A stretch of DNA of 6,321 bases from an uncultured Mailhella sp. (GTDB lineage: Bacteria; Desulfobacterota; Desulfovibrionia; Desulfovibrionales; Desulfovibrionaceae): positions 1-6,321 of the forward strand of contig CAOMFZ010000120.1 of the NCBI GenBank assembly GCA_948482415.1, in the 5' to 3' direction. This document shows positions 6,314 to 6,321 of this stretch, in pieces; positions within the stretch are counted from its first letter, which is position 1; the number at the start of each line of letters is the position of its first letter. The position numbers and the translations under genes are program-made. The notes beneath the pieces are model-generated. The model did no database searches, was not told the origin of the DNA, and saw only the letters and a list, made by a program, of their open reading frames with translations.

Positions 6314-6321
6314 ATTTTGCA

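Noticed and set aside
6243..6321. A riboswitch or leader peptide before adhE
   Set aside because: The predicted leader is only about 36 bases, too short for a known riboswitch, and contains no start codon with a plausible small frame.
1..6321. A new defence, mobile or biosynthetic system
   Set aside because: Every sizeable frame belongs to a recognised housekeeping, envelope or fermentation family. No transposase, integrase, tRNA, CRISPR repeat or toxin-antitoxin pair is visible.

Overview
The window looks like ordinary chromosomal DNA from an AT-leaning Gram-negative anaerobe. Two transcription units converge on it. The envelope genes (a SurA-type periplasmic chaperone/prolyl isomerase, a membrane-anchored SurA-like protein and a RodZ cytoskeleton protein) imply an outer membrane and probably an elongated or curved cell. 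The fermentative AdhE with a probable redox-responsive operator implies anaerobic metabolism. As I remember it, the order mfd, SurA-like, surA, rodZ resembles Desulfovibrionaceae (Desulfovibrio, Bilophila, Lawsonia and relatives). That taxonomic guess is inference and was not tested.

Left part, plus strand (1-3571): the 3' end of mfd (open at the left edge), then an anchored SurA_N-domain protein, then a secreted single-parvulin SurA that starts at TTG, then rodZ. Gaps are 19, 67 and 9 bases, and no terminator is seen until the hairpin after rodZ, so this reads as one operon. The 67-base gap before surA holds a perfect 18-bp palindrome, a possible weak internal promoter, and a small hairpin that pairs with the surA Shine-Dalgarno sequence. 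Stop-to-start spacing suggests translational coupling of surA and rodZ.

Convergent junction (3512-3665): a strong hairpin with A/T tracts on both sides can terminate both units. Next to it lies a second long near-perfect inverted repeat of a different type, which looks like a dispersed intergenic repeat.

Right part, minus strand (6321-3666): adhE, a full-length bifunctional acetaldehyde-CoA/alcohol dehydrogenase with all key residues visible. Its promoter fits well (TTTACA, 17-base spacer, TATATT). The -10 box lies inside an 18-base operator, TTGTGA-N6-TCACAA, that matches the Rex consensus in all but one position and also fits a CRP/HcpR-type site. The simplest reading is repression of adhE by Rex at low NADH/NAD+ and release when NADH accumulates.

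I found no phage, insertion sequence, CRISPR array, RNA gene or obviously new system. The points worth follow-up are regulatory: the adhE operator-promoter overlap, the palindrome and start-site hairpin before surA, and the junction repeat.
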